Source: Acidobacteriota bacterium | GTDB lineage: Bacteria > Acidobacteriota > Vicinamibacteria > Vicinamibacterales > CAVVIG01 | Assembly: GCA_018268955.1 (NCBI GenBank) | Contig: JAFDVO010000015.1 | Coordinates: forward strand, 62,001 to 126,000 | Length of the DNA: 64,000 nt | Direction: 5' to 3' | Part shown: piece after piece, positions 16,166-26,001 of the stretch | Layout of the letters: each line of letters starts with the position of its first letter | Numbering within the stretch: position 1 is the first letter of the stretch | The notes under the pieces: generated by a model | The model's database searches: none | What the model was told of the DNA's origin: nothing | The model's input: the letters and a program-made list of their open reading frames with translations, nothing else | Translations under genes and position numbers: made by a program

Positions 16166-17331
16166 GCGCCTGCTCCCGCCGCCGCTGCGTCCCTGATGGA
16201 CACGTGCGTGCCAGGCACGAGCCTGAGCTGCCCGTCGGTCACGACGGTTTCGCCCGCGTGAAGTCCCTTGGTGACGACCGTGAGGTCGCCGACGATGCGT
16301 CCGGTCTCGACGGTGCGCATCTCGACGGAGCGATCGTCCTTCACGACGAACACGTAGTTGCCGTTCTGGCCGACCTGCACGGCCACCGAGGGCACGACGA
16401 TCGTGTCCGGATCGTTGGTCAGCGTCATCACCACGTTGACGAACTGGCCGGGCCACAGCCGGCGGTCTGCGTTGGCAAACGAGCCCTTGACGCGGATCGT
16501 GCCGGTCGTCGGGTCAACCGCGTTGTCGACGAAGGTGATGCGGCCTTCGGAGGGACCCTCGCCGTCTCCGGGCGCCTCGGCGTCCACGCGCACACCGCTT
16601 TTCGCGAGGTACTGCTGCAGCACCGGAAGCTGGGCTTCGGGTACGGCGAAGCTCACGTTCACCGGCGTGATCTGGTTGATCACCACGAGCGGCGTCGTGT
16701 CGTTTGCACGAACGAGGTTGCCCGGGTGCACCATCAACGCCCCCGTGCGGCCGGCAATCGGTGACGTGATGCTCGCGTATTGGAGCTGCACGCGTGCGTT
16801 CTCCACGGCGGCACGATCGGCGGCAACCGTCGCGTTGAGGGCATTCACGCTGGTCGCGGCCGTGTCGGCCTGCTCGCGCGTCGCGATGCCTCGCTCGGTG
16901 AGCTCGGCCACGCGCTTCGCCTGCGCGTCGGCATTCGCGGCCTGGGCCGTGTCGCGTTGCAGGTTCGCTTCGGCCTGCTTGAGAGCCGCCTCCAAGGGCC
17001 GTGGGTCCAGCGAGAAAAGCAGTTGCCCGGCGCGCACGTCCTCGCCTTCCTTGAACGTGACGGCTGTCAGTTCACCGGTGACCTGCGCGCGTATGGAAAC
17101 GGTGGATGAGGGCTCGACAGTGCCGATGACCCGAAGTTCGAGAGGGACCGCACGCTGATCGGCGTGCGCGACGGTCACGGGAACGGCCTGGGCTGGGCTT
17201 GAAGCACGGCCGTTGCTGGCCGGGGAAGGACTGGCGCTTTCGGAGGCGCCGCCTGCGGAACAGGCGGTGGTGAAGGCGAGGGCGAGGGCGAGGAGGAAGG
17301 CGTGTCGGCGGTCTACATGATGTGCGTGCAT
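16162..17331 (-). CDS. RND periplasmic adaptor (membrane fusion) lipoprotein
   Basis: Periplasmic adaptor of 389 residues. The signal peptide ends in FTTAC with Cys24 as probable lipid site, followed by a Ser/Pro/Ala linker. The order is beta-barrel strand, lipoyl half-motif (VSIRAQVTGELTAV), alpha-helical hairpin (about 130-200), second lipoyl half (ITSPIAGRTGALMV), beta-barrel and membrane-proximal domain. It overlaps the RND pump gene (ATGA), its likely partner. It resembles MdtA-type adaptors. Confidence 0.93.
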   Translation of the reverse strand: MHAHHVDRRHAFLLALALAFTTACSAGGASESASPSPASNGRASSPAQAVPVTVAHADQRAVPLELRVIGTVEPSSTVSIRAQVTGELTAVTFKEGEDVRAGQLLFSLDPRPLEAALKQAEANLQRDTAQAANADAQAKRVAELTERGIATREQADTAATSVNALNATVAADRAAVENARVQLQYASITSPIAGRTGALMVHPGNLVRANDTTPLVVINQITPVNVSFAVPEAQLPVLQQYLAKSGVRVDAEAPGDGEGPSEGRITFVDNAVDPTTGTIRVKGSFANADRRLWPGQFVNVVMTLTNDPDTIVVPSVAVQVGQNGNYVFVVKDDRSVEMRTVETGRIVGDLTVVTKGLHAGETVVTDGQLRLVPGTHVSIRDAAAAGAGA

Positions 17332-17359
17332 CTCCCGGGTCCTGGATATGAATGTGGGC

Positions 17360-18114
<755 letters not shown>

Positions 18115-18118
<4 letters not shown>

Positions 18119-19335
18119 TCGTACCGGAGGGCGTCGATGGGATCGAGCCGCGCCGCCTTCTGTGCCGGATAGAAGCCGAAGAACACGCCAACCGCGGCGG
18201 CGAAGCCGAATGCCATTGCCACGGCGTTCGCCGGCACCTTCGCGGGCCAGGACATCCAGCGCGACATCCCTTCCGCCAGGCCGAAACCGAGCGCAATCCC
18301 AATGCCGCCGCCAAGCAGGCTCAGCGCGATCGCCTCGACCAGGAACTGCAGCAGCACGTCACGGCTCTTCGCACCGATGGCCATGCGCAAGCCGATCTCG
18401 CGCGTCCGCTCGGTCACTGACACGAGCATGATGTTCATGATGCCGATGCCGCCGACGATGAGCGAGACGCCGGCGATGCCGGCGAGCAGGGTCGTCATCG
18501 TGCCCATCGCCTGCGTGCGGATGTCCGCAATCTCCTCGGCGGTGCGGATCGTGAAGTCGTCGTCCTGCCCGGGCACGATCTTGTGGCGCGTGCGGAGCAG
18601 GACTGCAATGGCATCCGCCACCTGTGAGGTTTCGCCCGCGCTCGCGGCAGAGACGGTGATGTCGCGGATGAAGGTGACGCCAAGCAGCTTCTTCATCACC
18701 GTCGTGTAGGGCACCAGGATCTGGTCATCCATGTCCGGCCCCATACCGGACTGCCCCTTGGCCGCCATCACCCCGAGCACCTTGAACGGCTGGTTCCGCA
18801 CTCGGATGATCGATCCGGTCGGGTCCACGTCCTGGCCGAAGAGGGTGTCGCTGACCGTCTTGCCCAGCACCGCCACCTTCGAGGCGCTGGTCACGTCCTG
18901 CGAGCTGAAGAAGGAGCCGTAGCTCGTCGACCAGGCGCGTATGAGCGGCAGGTCCACGTCGGTGCCCTGAATCCGCGTGAACCAGTTCTGGTTGCCGGCG
19001 ACCACCTGCGCCTGGACCTGCTGGCCCGCGGCCACGTACTGCGCGCCGGGGATCTCACGCCGGATCGCCGTCGCGTCGTCTTCCGTCAGCGAACTCGAGG
19101 TGCCGACGCCGCCGCGCACGCCGCCCGAGGAGAAGTTGCCGGCGTTCACGGTGATCATGTTCGTGCCGGCGCCCTTGATCTGGTCCTCGATCATCGACTG
19201 TGCGCCGTTCCCCATGGCGACCAGCGTGATCACCGCCGCGACACCGATGATCATCCCGAGCATGGTGAGTCCGGTGCGCAGCTTGTTGCGCCCGAGCGCC
19301 TTGAACGCAATGCGGAACGTCATCACCGGAGACAT
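18115..19335 (-). CDS. MacB-type ABC permease
   Basis: Permease of 406 residues with the MacB plan: a first transmembrane helix (about 20-42) after the RTGLTMLGMIIG motif, a large periplasmic MacB core domain, and three C-terminal helices forming the FtsX domain (about 283-395) with the RTREIGLRMAIGAK signature. It would work with the ATPase just downstream and the MacA-like adaptor upstream to export peptides, lipids or macrolide-like compounds through a TolC channel. The start is preceded by a 153-bp gap containing two heptanucleotide arrays. Confidence 0.93.
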
Positions 19336-19344
19336 GGCACCCTC

Positions 19345-19386
19345 GGATTACCAATGGCTAGTCGCGAATTGCTGAACGCCAATTGC
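19345..19386. repeat. Heptanucleotide array with GCAATTG-type words, six units
   Basis: On the minus strand the words are GCAATTG, GCGTTCA, GCAATTC, GCGACTA, GCCATTG, GTAATCC, all seven bases and in one register. They end just before the MacB permease start. The word set differs from the GACGTTA type found 60 bp away in the same gap. Confidence 0.65.
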
Positions 19387-19443
19387 TGGCCTGCAGCGGC
19401 CGTCGGAATCGGCACACGCCGACCGCTGAATCCGCGACCCGCA

Positions 19444-19499
19444 CTTCTGACTCCTGACTTCTAAGTTCTAACGTCTAAGTTCTAACGTCTAACGTCCTC
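19444..19499. repeat. Heptanucleotide array overlapping the stop of the MacA-like gene
   Basis: Eight in-register words on the plus strand: CTTCTGA, CTCCTGA, CTTCTAA, GTTCTAA, CGTCTAA, GTTCTAA, CGTCTAA, CGTCCTC. Read on the coding (minus) strand the order is GACGTTA, GAACTTA, GACGTTA, GAACTTA, GAAGTCA, GGAGTCA. The TAG stop of the upstream adaptor gene (19489-19491) is part of the first words. Confidence 0.85.
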
Positions 19500-21342
19500 T
19501 CCCCCCACCGCCGCCGCCGCCGGGGAAGCCGCCACGGCCGCCCTGGGGACCAAAGCCGGGGAATGCGTTCGTGGCCGGACGTGTGGTCTGGCCGGGGAGG
19601 ACCACGTTCGTTACGACGTCCTGGCCCTCCTTGAGGTCGCCTTCGATGATCTCCGTCACCTGTCCGTCCGAGATGCCGAGCCGCAGCCGGACCGGCTGCA
19701 GCTTCTTCTCGACGTAGAGCCAGGCTCGACCGAAGGTCTCGCTCCGCGCCAGCGGCGCGAACAGCGCATCGATGGTGCTTGGACCAGACGCCGCCGATGG
19801 CTGCGGCGCGTTTGCCGACGAACGTCGCTGTGCCCCTGCGCCGGCCTGCGCATCCGCGGAAGCGGCGTTGCCGCGACCGCCGTTGCCCCCTCGGCCGCCA
19901 CCGAACGCGCCGGGGTTGTTCGGATCGACGCCGCGCTCGCGCATCCGGGCCATGAAGGCCTCGCGCTGCTCGGGCGTCATGTTCTGCATCCGCTGCGCGA
20001 AGCGTGCCTGCCGGTCGTCGCCGCCTGCAGAGGGAGCTGCGTTCCGGGCCGTGGTCTGCCCACCCCGTCCGCCGCCGGCGAGCGGGGCTGAGCCCTCGCC
20101 GCTGCCCGGACGTCCTCCACCGGCGGCCTGTGGCGCGGCGGCATTCGGCGCAGTAGCGGGTCCGCCGCCCGATGCCGCCGTGTTCTGCCCCGACGTGGAT
20201 GCCGCACCTGCCGTTGCGCCGCCCGGTCCGCCAGGAGCGACGCCCGGCGTGCCAGGCGCCCCACCACCGGACCCGCGACGCCCGCCAGCGCCGAATCCTC
20301 GACCCTGCGGCTCAGGCGGCGTCTGGCCGAGCGCGGTGAACACATCGTTCGACGGACGGAAACGGATCGCTGTGTTGGGGATTCGCAACACGTTGGTCGC
20401 GTGCGAGATTTCGACGTTGACGTTGGCCGTCATGCCGGGCTTGAGCCGCAGGTCGTTGTTCGGCACGTCGATGACCGTGGCGTAGGTGACCACGTTCTGC
20501 TGGACTTTGGGCTCGAGACGCACCTGCGTGACCGTGCCCCGGAACGTGTCGTTCGGATAGGCGTCGACCCTGAACGTCACCACCTGGTTCGGGCGGATGC
20601 GCCCCACGTCCGACTCGTCGAGGTTGGCGACGACCTGCATCTTCGTCAGATCGGCGGCGAGCACGAAGAGCGTCGGCGCCTGCATGCTCGCGGCAACCGT
20701 CTGCCCGACGTCCACATTGCGCGAGATGACGAGCCCGTCGATGGGCGACGTGATGACCGTGTGTTCCAGGTTCACCTGGCTCTGGTTGACCGACGCTTCC
20801 GACTGGTTCACCGCGGCCTGGGCCTGGGTGACCGTGGCCTGCTGGGACTGGAGTGCCGCCTGCGCCGTATCGACGGCGGTCTTCGCCGTATCCAGGTCGC
20901 TCTGCGGCAGCAGGCTGCGAGCGGCAAGCTCCCTGGCGCGGTTGTATTTCTGTTGAGCGTCGACGAGCTGAACGCGGTTGCGTTCGAGGTCGCTCTGGGC
21001 TTTGGTGAGGTTGGCGCGGGATTGCGCCAGGTTGGCGCGGGTCTGCTGGACCTGGGCTTCGAAGAGGGAAGGGTCCAGGCGTGCGAGCACCTGGCCCTTC
21101 TTCACGAGCGAGTTGAAGTCGGCGCCGAGGAACGCGATGTTCCCCGACACCTGGCTGCCGACCTGGACGGTCGTGACTGCCTGCAGGGTGCCGGTGGCGC
21201 CGACCGTTTCGATGATGTCCCCTCGTGTGACGGCGGCTGTCGTGACCGTCGGCGGCGCCGGCTTCTGCGAGTACCGGTAGTACCAGTAGCCCGCGCCCGC
21301 GAGGGCGGCGAGCGCGACGACGATCGTGACAGTTCGCTTCAT
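19489..21342 (-). CDS. MacA-like periplasmic adaptor with long low-complexity insert
   Basis: Membrane fusion protein of 617 residues, against about 370-400 for ordinary MacA. An N-terminal anchor helix (about 5-24) is followed by lipoyl, long coiled-coil hairpin (about 85-200) and beta-barrel regions typical of MacA. Between about residues 345 and 520 lies a Gly/Ala/Pro/Ser-rich insert that contains one ordered-looking patch, MTPEQREAFMARMRERG, similar to Spy/CpxP-type motifs. The family fold resumes at about 530, and the tail is Gly/Arg-rich. The stop codon is embedded in a heptanucleotide repeat. It starts 6 bp after the RND gene and precedes the MacB pair, its likely partner. Confidence 0.9.
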   Translation of the reverse strand: MKRTVTIVVALAALAGAGYWYYRYSQKPAPPTVTTAAVTRGDIIETVGATGTLQAVTTVQVGSQVSGNIAFLGADFNSLVKKGQVLARLDPSLFEAQVQQTRANLAQSRANLTKAQSDLERNRVQLVDAQQKYNRARELAARSLLPQSDLDTAKTAVDTAQAALQSQQATVTQAQAAVNQSEASVNQSQVNLEHTVITSPIDGLVISRNVDVGQTVAASMQAPTLFVLAADLTKMQVVANLDESDVGRIRPNQVVTFRVDAYPNDTFRGTVTQVRLEPKVQQNVVTYATVIDVPNNDLRLKPGMTANVNVEISHATNVLRIPNTAIRFRPSNDVFTALGQTPPEPQGRGFGAGGRRGSGGGAPGTPGVAPGGPGGATAGAASTSGQNTAASGGGPATAPNAAAPQAAGGGRPGSGEGSAPLAGGGRGGQTTARNAAPSAGGDDRQARFAQRMQNMTPEQREAFMARMRERGVDPNNPGAFGGGRGGNGGRGNAASADAQAGAGAQRRSSANAPQPSAASGPSTIDALFAPLARSETFGRAWLYVEKKLQPVRLRLGISDGQVTEIIEGDLKEGQDVVTNVVLPGQTTRPATNAFPGFGPQGGRGGFPGGGGGGGRGR

Positions 21343-21348
21343 GGGGGA

Positions 21349-24300
21349 CTAGACCTCAACGGCGTCTACCTTCTTGGACCGGCGAAACGGGTTGGGGATA
21401 CCTTCCTCGAAGAGGGTGTACACCGTCGGCACCAGCACGAGGGTGATCAGCAGCGAGGTCGTGAGGCCGCCGATGACCACGCGGGCGAGCGGCACCTGCA
21501 GCTCGCTGCCTTCGCCGATGCCCAGCGACATCGGGACGAGGCCGAGGGCCGTGGCGATTGACGTCATCAGGATCGGCCGGAGACGCGTGCGGCCCGCCAT
21601 CTCGACCGCTTCACGAATCCCCAGACCGTCGCGCCGGCGCAGCACGTTCGTGTAGTCCACCAGCAGGATGCCGTTGGACACGACGATGCCGGCGAGCATG
21701 ATGATGCCGATGTACGCCTGCATGTTGAACGACGTGTTCGTGAGCCAGAGCGACAGCACGACGCCAATCGCAGCGGTCGGGACCGAGAACATGATGATGA
21801 ACGGGTCCTTCAGCGACTCGTACTGCGACGCCATCACGGCGTAGACCAGCACGAGTGCGAGGATCAGCACCGTGCGGAGCTGATCGAACGCCTTGGCCTG
21901 CTGCTCGACCTCCGCGCCGAAGCCGATGGAGAAGTCCTTCGGCAGGATGCCGTGGATCTGCGGCAGCCGCGCGTTCACCGCGTCGACCGACTCGCTGAGC
22001 GTCCCTTCGGGCTCGGCGCTCACGTAGGCGATGCGCTGCTGGTTCTTGCGCTGGATCTGCGACGGCCCGACCGAGTCGGCGACCTTCATCAGGTTCTTCG
22101 CCTGAATCACCGTGCCCTGCGGGGTGCTGACCAGGACATCGTTCACGTCACTGACCGCCTGACGCTGCTCCTCCTTGAGGCGCACGATGATCGGGTACTC
22201 CTGGCCGCCCTGGCGGAACAGCGCCGCCTGCGTGCCTGCGACGTTCGTGCGCAGGGTGTTCGCGACGGTCGTCTGGTTGACACCGAGCAGTGCCGCCTTC
22301 GCGCGATCCACTTCCACCGCCAGCTCCGGACGACCGTCATCACGCCCGAGTCGCGAGTCGGCGACGCCAGGCGTGTTGTCCAGCAGGTCCTTCGCGGCCT
22401 GGGCGATCTTGCGAGCGCTGTCCAGATCGTCGCCGCGGATCTCGAGCGAGAGGCGGCCGCCACCGCTGTTGCCACCCGAGAGGAAGCGGTTCAACTGGTT
22501 GTTGCCGCCCGACGCGTTCGCGCGGACGACAACGCCGGGGATGCCGGACAGCTGCCGCCGCAGTTCCTGCGCGATCTGATCGCTCGAGCGGGTGCGCTCG
22601 TCCTTCGGCTTGAGCAGGATCTGGAGCTGGCCGCGGTTGACGTTGCCGCTGCCCGGAGGGCCGAACCCGCCGCCACCGCCTGCGTTGGTGATGACGTCGG
22701 TGGCTTCCGGCACGAGCTGGTTGATGGCGGCCTCGACGCGCTGCAGCACCGGATCGGTGACCTCGATGCGCGTGCCCTGCGCGAGCTCGACGCTCACCGA
22801 TACCTGGCCTTCGTCGGCCTGCGTGGCGAGTTCGGTCGGCAGCGTCCGCCCAATCACAACCGCGACCACGACCGACGCCGCCGCGAGGCCGATGACCAGG
22901 GGCCGATGCGCGAGCGCCTTGTGGAGGAGCTTCGTGTAGGCCTCGTCCATCCCGTTCAGGAAGCTCTCGCTGAAGCCGTACATCTTCGCGCCGAACGCAC
23001 TGCGCTTCTCGGGCGGAGGCGGCAGCACCAGCAGGCGCGAGCACAGCACCGGCACCAGCGTGATGGCCACGAAGAGCGACATCAGCAGGGAGAAGACGAC
23101 GACGACCGAGAGCTGCCGGAACATGATGCTCGACACGCCCTCGAGGAAGAGGAGCGGCACGAACACCGCGATGTGCGTGAGGATCGACGCGAGAATCGCC
23201 GACCACACCTCTTCGCTGCCATCGATCGACGCCTGCATCCGGTCCTTGCCGTGGTGCTCCATGTGCCGGAACGAGTTCTCCAGCACGACGATCGCCGCGT
23301 CGACGATCATGCCGACGCCGAGCGCGAGGCCGCCGAAGGTCATCGTGTTCAGCGTCAGGCCACCGAAGTAGAGCAGCGCGAAGGTGCCGACCACCGAGAT
23401 CGGAATCGAGGTGCAGACGATCAGGGTCGAGCGGAAGTTCCTGAGGAACAGGAAGATGATGGCGACGACCAGGAAGGAGCCGAGCATCACGTGCTCCTGC
23501 ACGGCGCCGATGGAACGCTCGATGAACTTCGCGCTGTCGTCCAGCAGCGTGACGCGCACGCCCGGCACCTCGCGATTGATGCGCTCCATCTCGGCGCGCA
23601 CGCCCTGCGCGATCTGCACGGTGTTGGTGCCCGACTGCTTGGTGACCTGCAGGCGCACGCCAGGCCGCCCGTTGATGCGGAGCACCGAGCGGACGTCCTC
23701 GGTCGAGTCCTTCACGTCGGCGATGTCCTTGAGGTACACCGGCACACCGTTCTTCGTCAGGACGACCGTGTTCGCGATCTGGTCGATGTTCTGGTACTGC
23801 CCCTGGCTGCGCAGGAGCAGTGCGCGGTCGCCCTGGTAGACCTCGCCGATCGGGATGTTCTGGTTCTCGTTGCGGAGGACGGACACCACCCGGTCGACCG
23901 ACAGATCGAGCGCCGTGATCTTCTCGCGCGAGAGGTCGACGTGGATCTGGCGCCGGAGGCCGCCGCCGACGGTGACCGCCGCAACGCCCTGCACGCGCTC
24001 GAAGCGCGGCGAGAGCACGTTCTCGGCGAGCTCACGCAGCTGGACGCGATCGAGCGTGCCGTCCGTGCTCTCGAGCGCCAGACCCATGATGGGCGCGGCG
24101 TTCGAGTCGAACTTCTGGACGATGGGTGGATCCGCATCCTCCGGGAGCCGTCCGCGCACGCGGTCGATGCGCGTGCGGATGTCGTTCATCGCCTCGCTGA
24201 GGTCCGTGCCCCAGGTGAAGTTCAGCTGGATGTTGGCGTTGCCTTCCTGGGCCGACGAGTTCATCTGGTCGAGCCCCTGGACCGCGGACAGCTGCTGCTC

Positions 24301-24501
24301 GAGCGGCCGCACGATCAGCTCTTCCATCTCGAGCGGACCCACGCCCGTGTAGTTGACGCGGACGCTGACGGTCGGCTGCGAGATGTCCGGCAGCAGGTCG
24401 ACCGGAAGGCGCGACAGGGAGATGCCGCCGATCAGGATGATGATCGAACTGATCATCGCCATCATGACCGGCCGCTGAATCGCGAAACGCGGAATGCTCA
24501 T
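21349..24501 (-). CDS. RND efflux transporter, inner-membrane pump
   Basis: Full-length RND transporter of 1050 residues with the N-terminal helix, two periplasmic loops and twelve helices of the family. TM4 reads [15 protein letters not shown], keeping only one of the two AcrB aspartates. TM10 reads [15 protein letters not shown], with serine where AcrB has the relay lysine. Proton coupling may therefore use a different residue set, as in other divergent RND subfamilies. It lies between its likely adaptor (24535-25968) and the MacA-like gene, all on the same strand with gaps of 6 and 33 bp. Confidence 0.94.
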   Translation of the reverse strand: MSIPRFAIQRPVMMAMISSIIILIGGISLSRLPVDLLPDISQPTVSVRVNYTGVGPLEMEELIVRPLEQQLSAVQGLDQMNSSAQEGNANIQLNFTWGTDLSEAMNDIRTRIDRVRGRLPEDADPPIVQKFDSNAAPIMGLALESTDGTLDRVQLRELAENVLSPRFERVQGVAAVTVGGGLRRQIHVDLSREKITALDLSVDRVVSVLRNENQNIPIGEVYQGDRALLLRSQGQYQNIDQIANTVVLTKNGVPVYLKDIADVKDSTEDVRSVLRINGRPGVRLQVTKQSGTNTVQIAQGVRAEMERINREVPGVRVTLLDDSAKFIERSIGAVQEHVMLGSFLVVAIIFLFLRNFRSTLIVCTSIPISVVGTFALLYFGGLTLNTMTFGGLALGVGMIVDAAIVVLENSFRHMEHHGKDRMQASIDGSEEVWSAILASILTHIAVFVPLLFLEGVSSIMFRQLSVVVVFSLLMSLFVAITLVPVLCSRLLVLPPPPEKRSAFGAKMYGFSESFLNGMDEAYTKLLHKALAHRPLVIGLAAASVVVAVVIGRTLPTELATQADEGQVSVSVELAQGTRIEVTDPVLQRVEAAINQLVPEATDVITNAGGGGGFGPPGSGNVNRGQLQILLKPKDERTRSSDQIAQELRRQLSGIPGVVVRANASGGNNQLNRFLSGGNSGGGRLSLEIRGDDLDSARKIAQAAKDLLDNTPGVADSRLGRDDGRPELAVEVDRAKAALLGVNQTTVANTLRTNVAGTQAALFRQGGQEYPIIVRLKEEQRQAVSDVNDVLVSTPQGTVIQAKNLMKVADSVGPSQIQRKNQQRIAYVSAEPEGTLSESVDAVNARLPQIHGILPKDFSIGFGAEVEQQAKAFDQLRTVLILALVLVYAVMASQYESLKDPFIIMFSVPTAAIGVVLSLWLTNTSFNMQAYIGIIMLAGIVVSNGILLVDYTNVLRRRDGLGIREAVEMAGRTRLRPILMTSIATALGLVPMSLGIGEGSELQVPLARVVIGGLTTSLLITLVLVPTVYTLFEEGIPNPFRRSKKVDAVEV

Positions 24502-24534
24502 CGCTGCTCCTGAAACCCGTGTGCGTCCTGCGAA

Positions 24535-25968
24535 CTACTGTCCTGCCGACGGCGCGCCACCGCGCCGTGCGCCACCGTCGCCCGTTCCGCCTGCACCCGG
24601 CGCGCCGGGCCCACCGGGGCCGCGCTGGCCGCCACCGGGCTGGCCGCCCTGGCTGTCGGAGGCGGCCGCCGGGCCGCGGCCGTTGCCGCCGCCACTGCCG
24701 CCGCGACCACCGCGCCCGCCGCGGCCACCCTGGCCAAGCAGGACGATGCGGTCACCCTCCCGCAGGGCTGCTGCGCCCGTGCTGACCACGCGCATGCCTT
24801 CGCTCAGGCCGTCGACCACCTCGACCCGGTCCGGCTGGGACATGCCGATCGTCACCGGCTTGAACCGCGCCGTGTTGTTTTCATCCGGCATGAAGACCCC
24901 CTTCTTGCCGTTGAGATCCACCACGGCATTGGCGGGGACCACGAGCGTGTTGTTCCTCTGCTCGACGGTGAAGTCGACCTTGGCATACATGCCCGGCTTC
25001 AGTCGGTAGTCAGGGTTGGGAATCTCCACCTCGATCTGCGCCGTGCGCGTTGCGGGATCCAGCACGGGCGCGACATGGGCGATTCGCCCGGTGAATGTCT
25101 CGCCGGGGAACGCGTCCACCGCGACACTCGCCTTCATACCCTGCGAGATCCGGTGCAGGTCGCGCTCGACGACATTCGCCACCAGGCGCACCGTCGTGAT
25201 GTCGACGACGGAGATGAAGGTGGTCGTGTTCGGCGTCACCCAGCCGCCCGGGTCCAGCGCGCGCCGTCCAACGAATCCGCTCACCGGGGACGAGATGACC
25301 GTGTTCTGCAGGTTGATGTTCAGCTCGTCGAGCCGTGCCTGTGCCTGTGCGTACTGAGCCCGCGCCAAATCCAGGGCGGCCACCGCGGCCTGGTACTTCG
25401 CATCCGTGTCGTCGAACGTCTGCCGGGGGATCAGCTGGCGCTCGAACAGGTTGCGCGAGCGATCCAGGTTCGTCTGCGCGAGCTTCAGATCCGCTTCGCG
25501 CTGGCGGATCGTCGCGGCTGAGACGTCGAAGGAGGCCTTCGCCTGCTTCACCTGCTCGACGATCTCGCGGTCGTCCAGCTTCGCAAGCCGCTGCCCGCGA
25601 TTGACGCGATCGCCGAGCTTCACGTCCACCGCCTCGAGGCGGCCAGCCGCTTTCGGGAGCGCTTCGACGGTCAGTGCGCCAATCAGGTTGCCGACGACCG
25701 AGATGCTGTCGGACATCTGGTCGCGCTTCACCGCCGCGAGTTCGACAGTCATCGGCAGGCGCGGGCCACCGCCCGGTCCCCCGAAACCCCCGAACCCGCC
25801 TGGGCCGCCGGGACCGCCCGGGCCGCCACGGCCGCGACCCTGCGCGCCCGGGGCACCCGCAGCACCGGCCGCATTCGCATCGGCGGCCGCGGCCTTGTTC
25901 TTCGAGTAGTAGTAATACCCTCCGGCGCCGGCCGCGAGGAGGACGAGGACGATGACTGCGCGCTTCAT
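24535..25968 (-). CDS. RND periplasmic adaptor with glycine-rich flanks
   Basis: Membrane fusion protein of 477 residues. It has an N-terminal anchor (about 3-23), a Gly/Pro-rich linker (about 38-68), lipoyl and hairpin regions (about 95-245), beta-barrel, membrane-proximal domain, and a Gly/Arg-rich tail (about 400-477). The lipoyl halves are split by a helical hairpin as usual. It lies between tolC and the RND gene and is the probable adaptor for that pump. Two adaptors in this block carry such low-complexity tails, while the third (16162-17331) does not. Confidence 0.92.
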   Translation of the reverse strand: MKRAVIVLVLLAAGAGGYYYYSKNKAAAADANAAGAAGAPGAQGRGRGGPGGPGGPGGFGGFGGPGGGPRLPMTVELAAVKRDQMSDSISVVGNLIGALTVEALPKAAGRLEAVDVKLGDRVNRGQRLAKLDDREIVEQVKQAKASFDVSAATIRQREADLKLAQTNLDRSRNLFERQLIPRQTFDDTDAKYQAAVAALDLARAQYAQAQARLDELNINLQNTVISSPVSGFVGRRALDPGGWVTPNTTTFISVVDITTVRLVANVVERDLHRISQGMKASVAVDAFPGETFTGRIAHVAPVLDPATRTAQIEVEIPNPDYRLKPGMYAKVDFTVEQRNNTLVVPANAVVDLNGKKGVFMPDENNTARFKPVTIGMSQPDRVEVVDGLSEGMRVVSTGAAALREGDRIVLLGQGGRGGRGGRGGSGGGNGRGPAAASDSQGGQPGGGQRGPGGPGAPGAGGTGDGGARRGGAPSAGQ

Positions 25969-26001
25969 GACGCTCCGTATGACAGCTGTCGCGAACGGCC
26001 G

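Noticed and set aside
13757-16261. Plus-strand open frames over the RND gene
   Set aside because: The translations are Arg/Asp/His-rich shadows of a well-conserved pump on the minus strand.
20601-20960. Plus-strand frame opposite the MacA-like hairpin
   Set aside because: The periodic Ala/Gln coding of the hairpin gives long open antisense frames; there is no independent support.
21952-24513. 853-codon plus-strand open frame
   Set aside because: It is an exact shadow of the RND pump at 21349-24501 with no recognisable domain.
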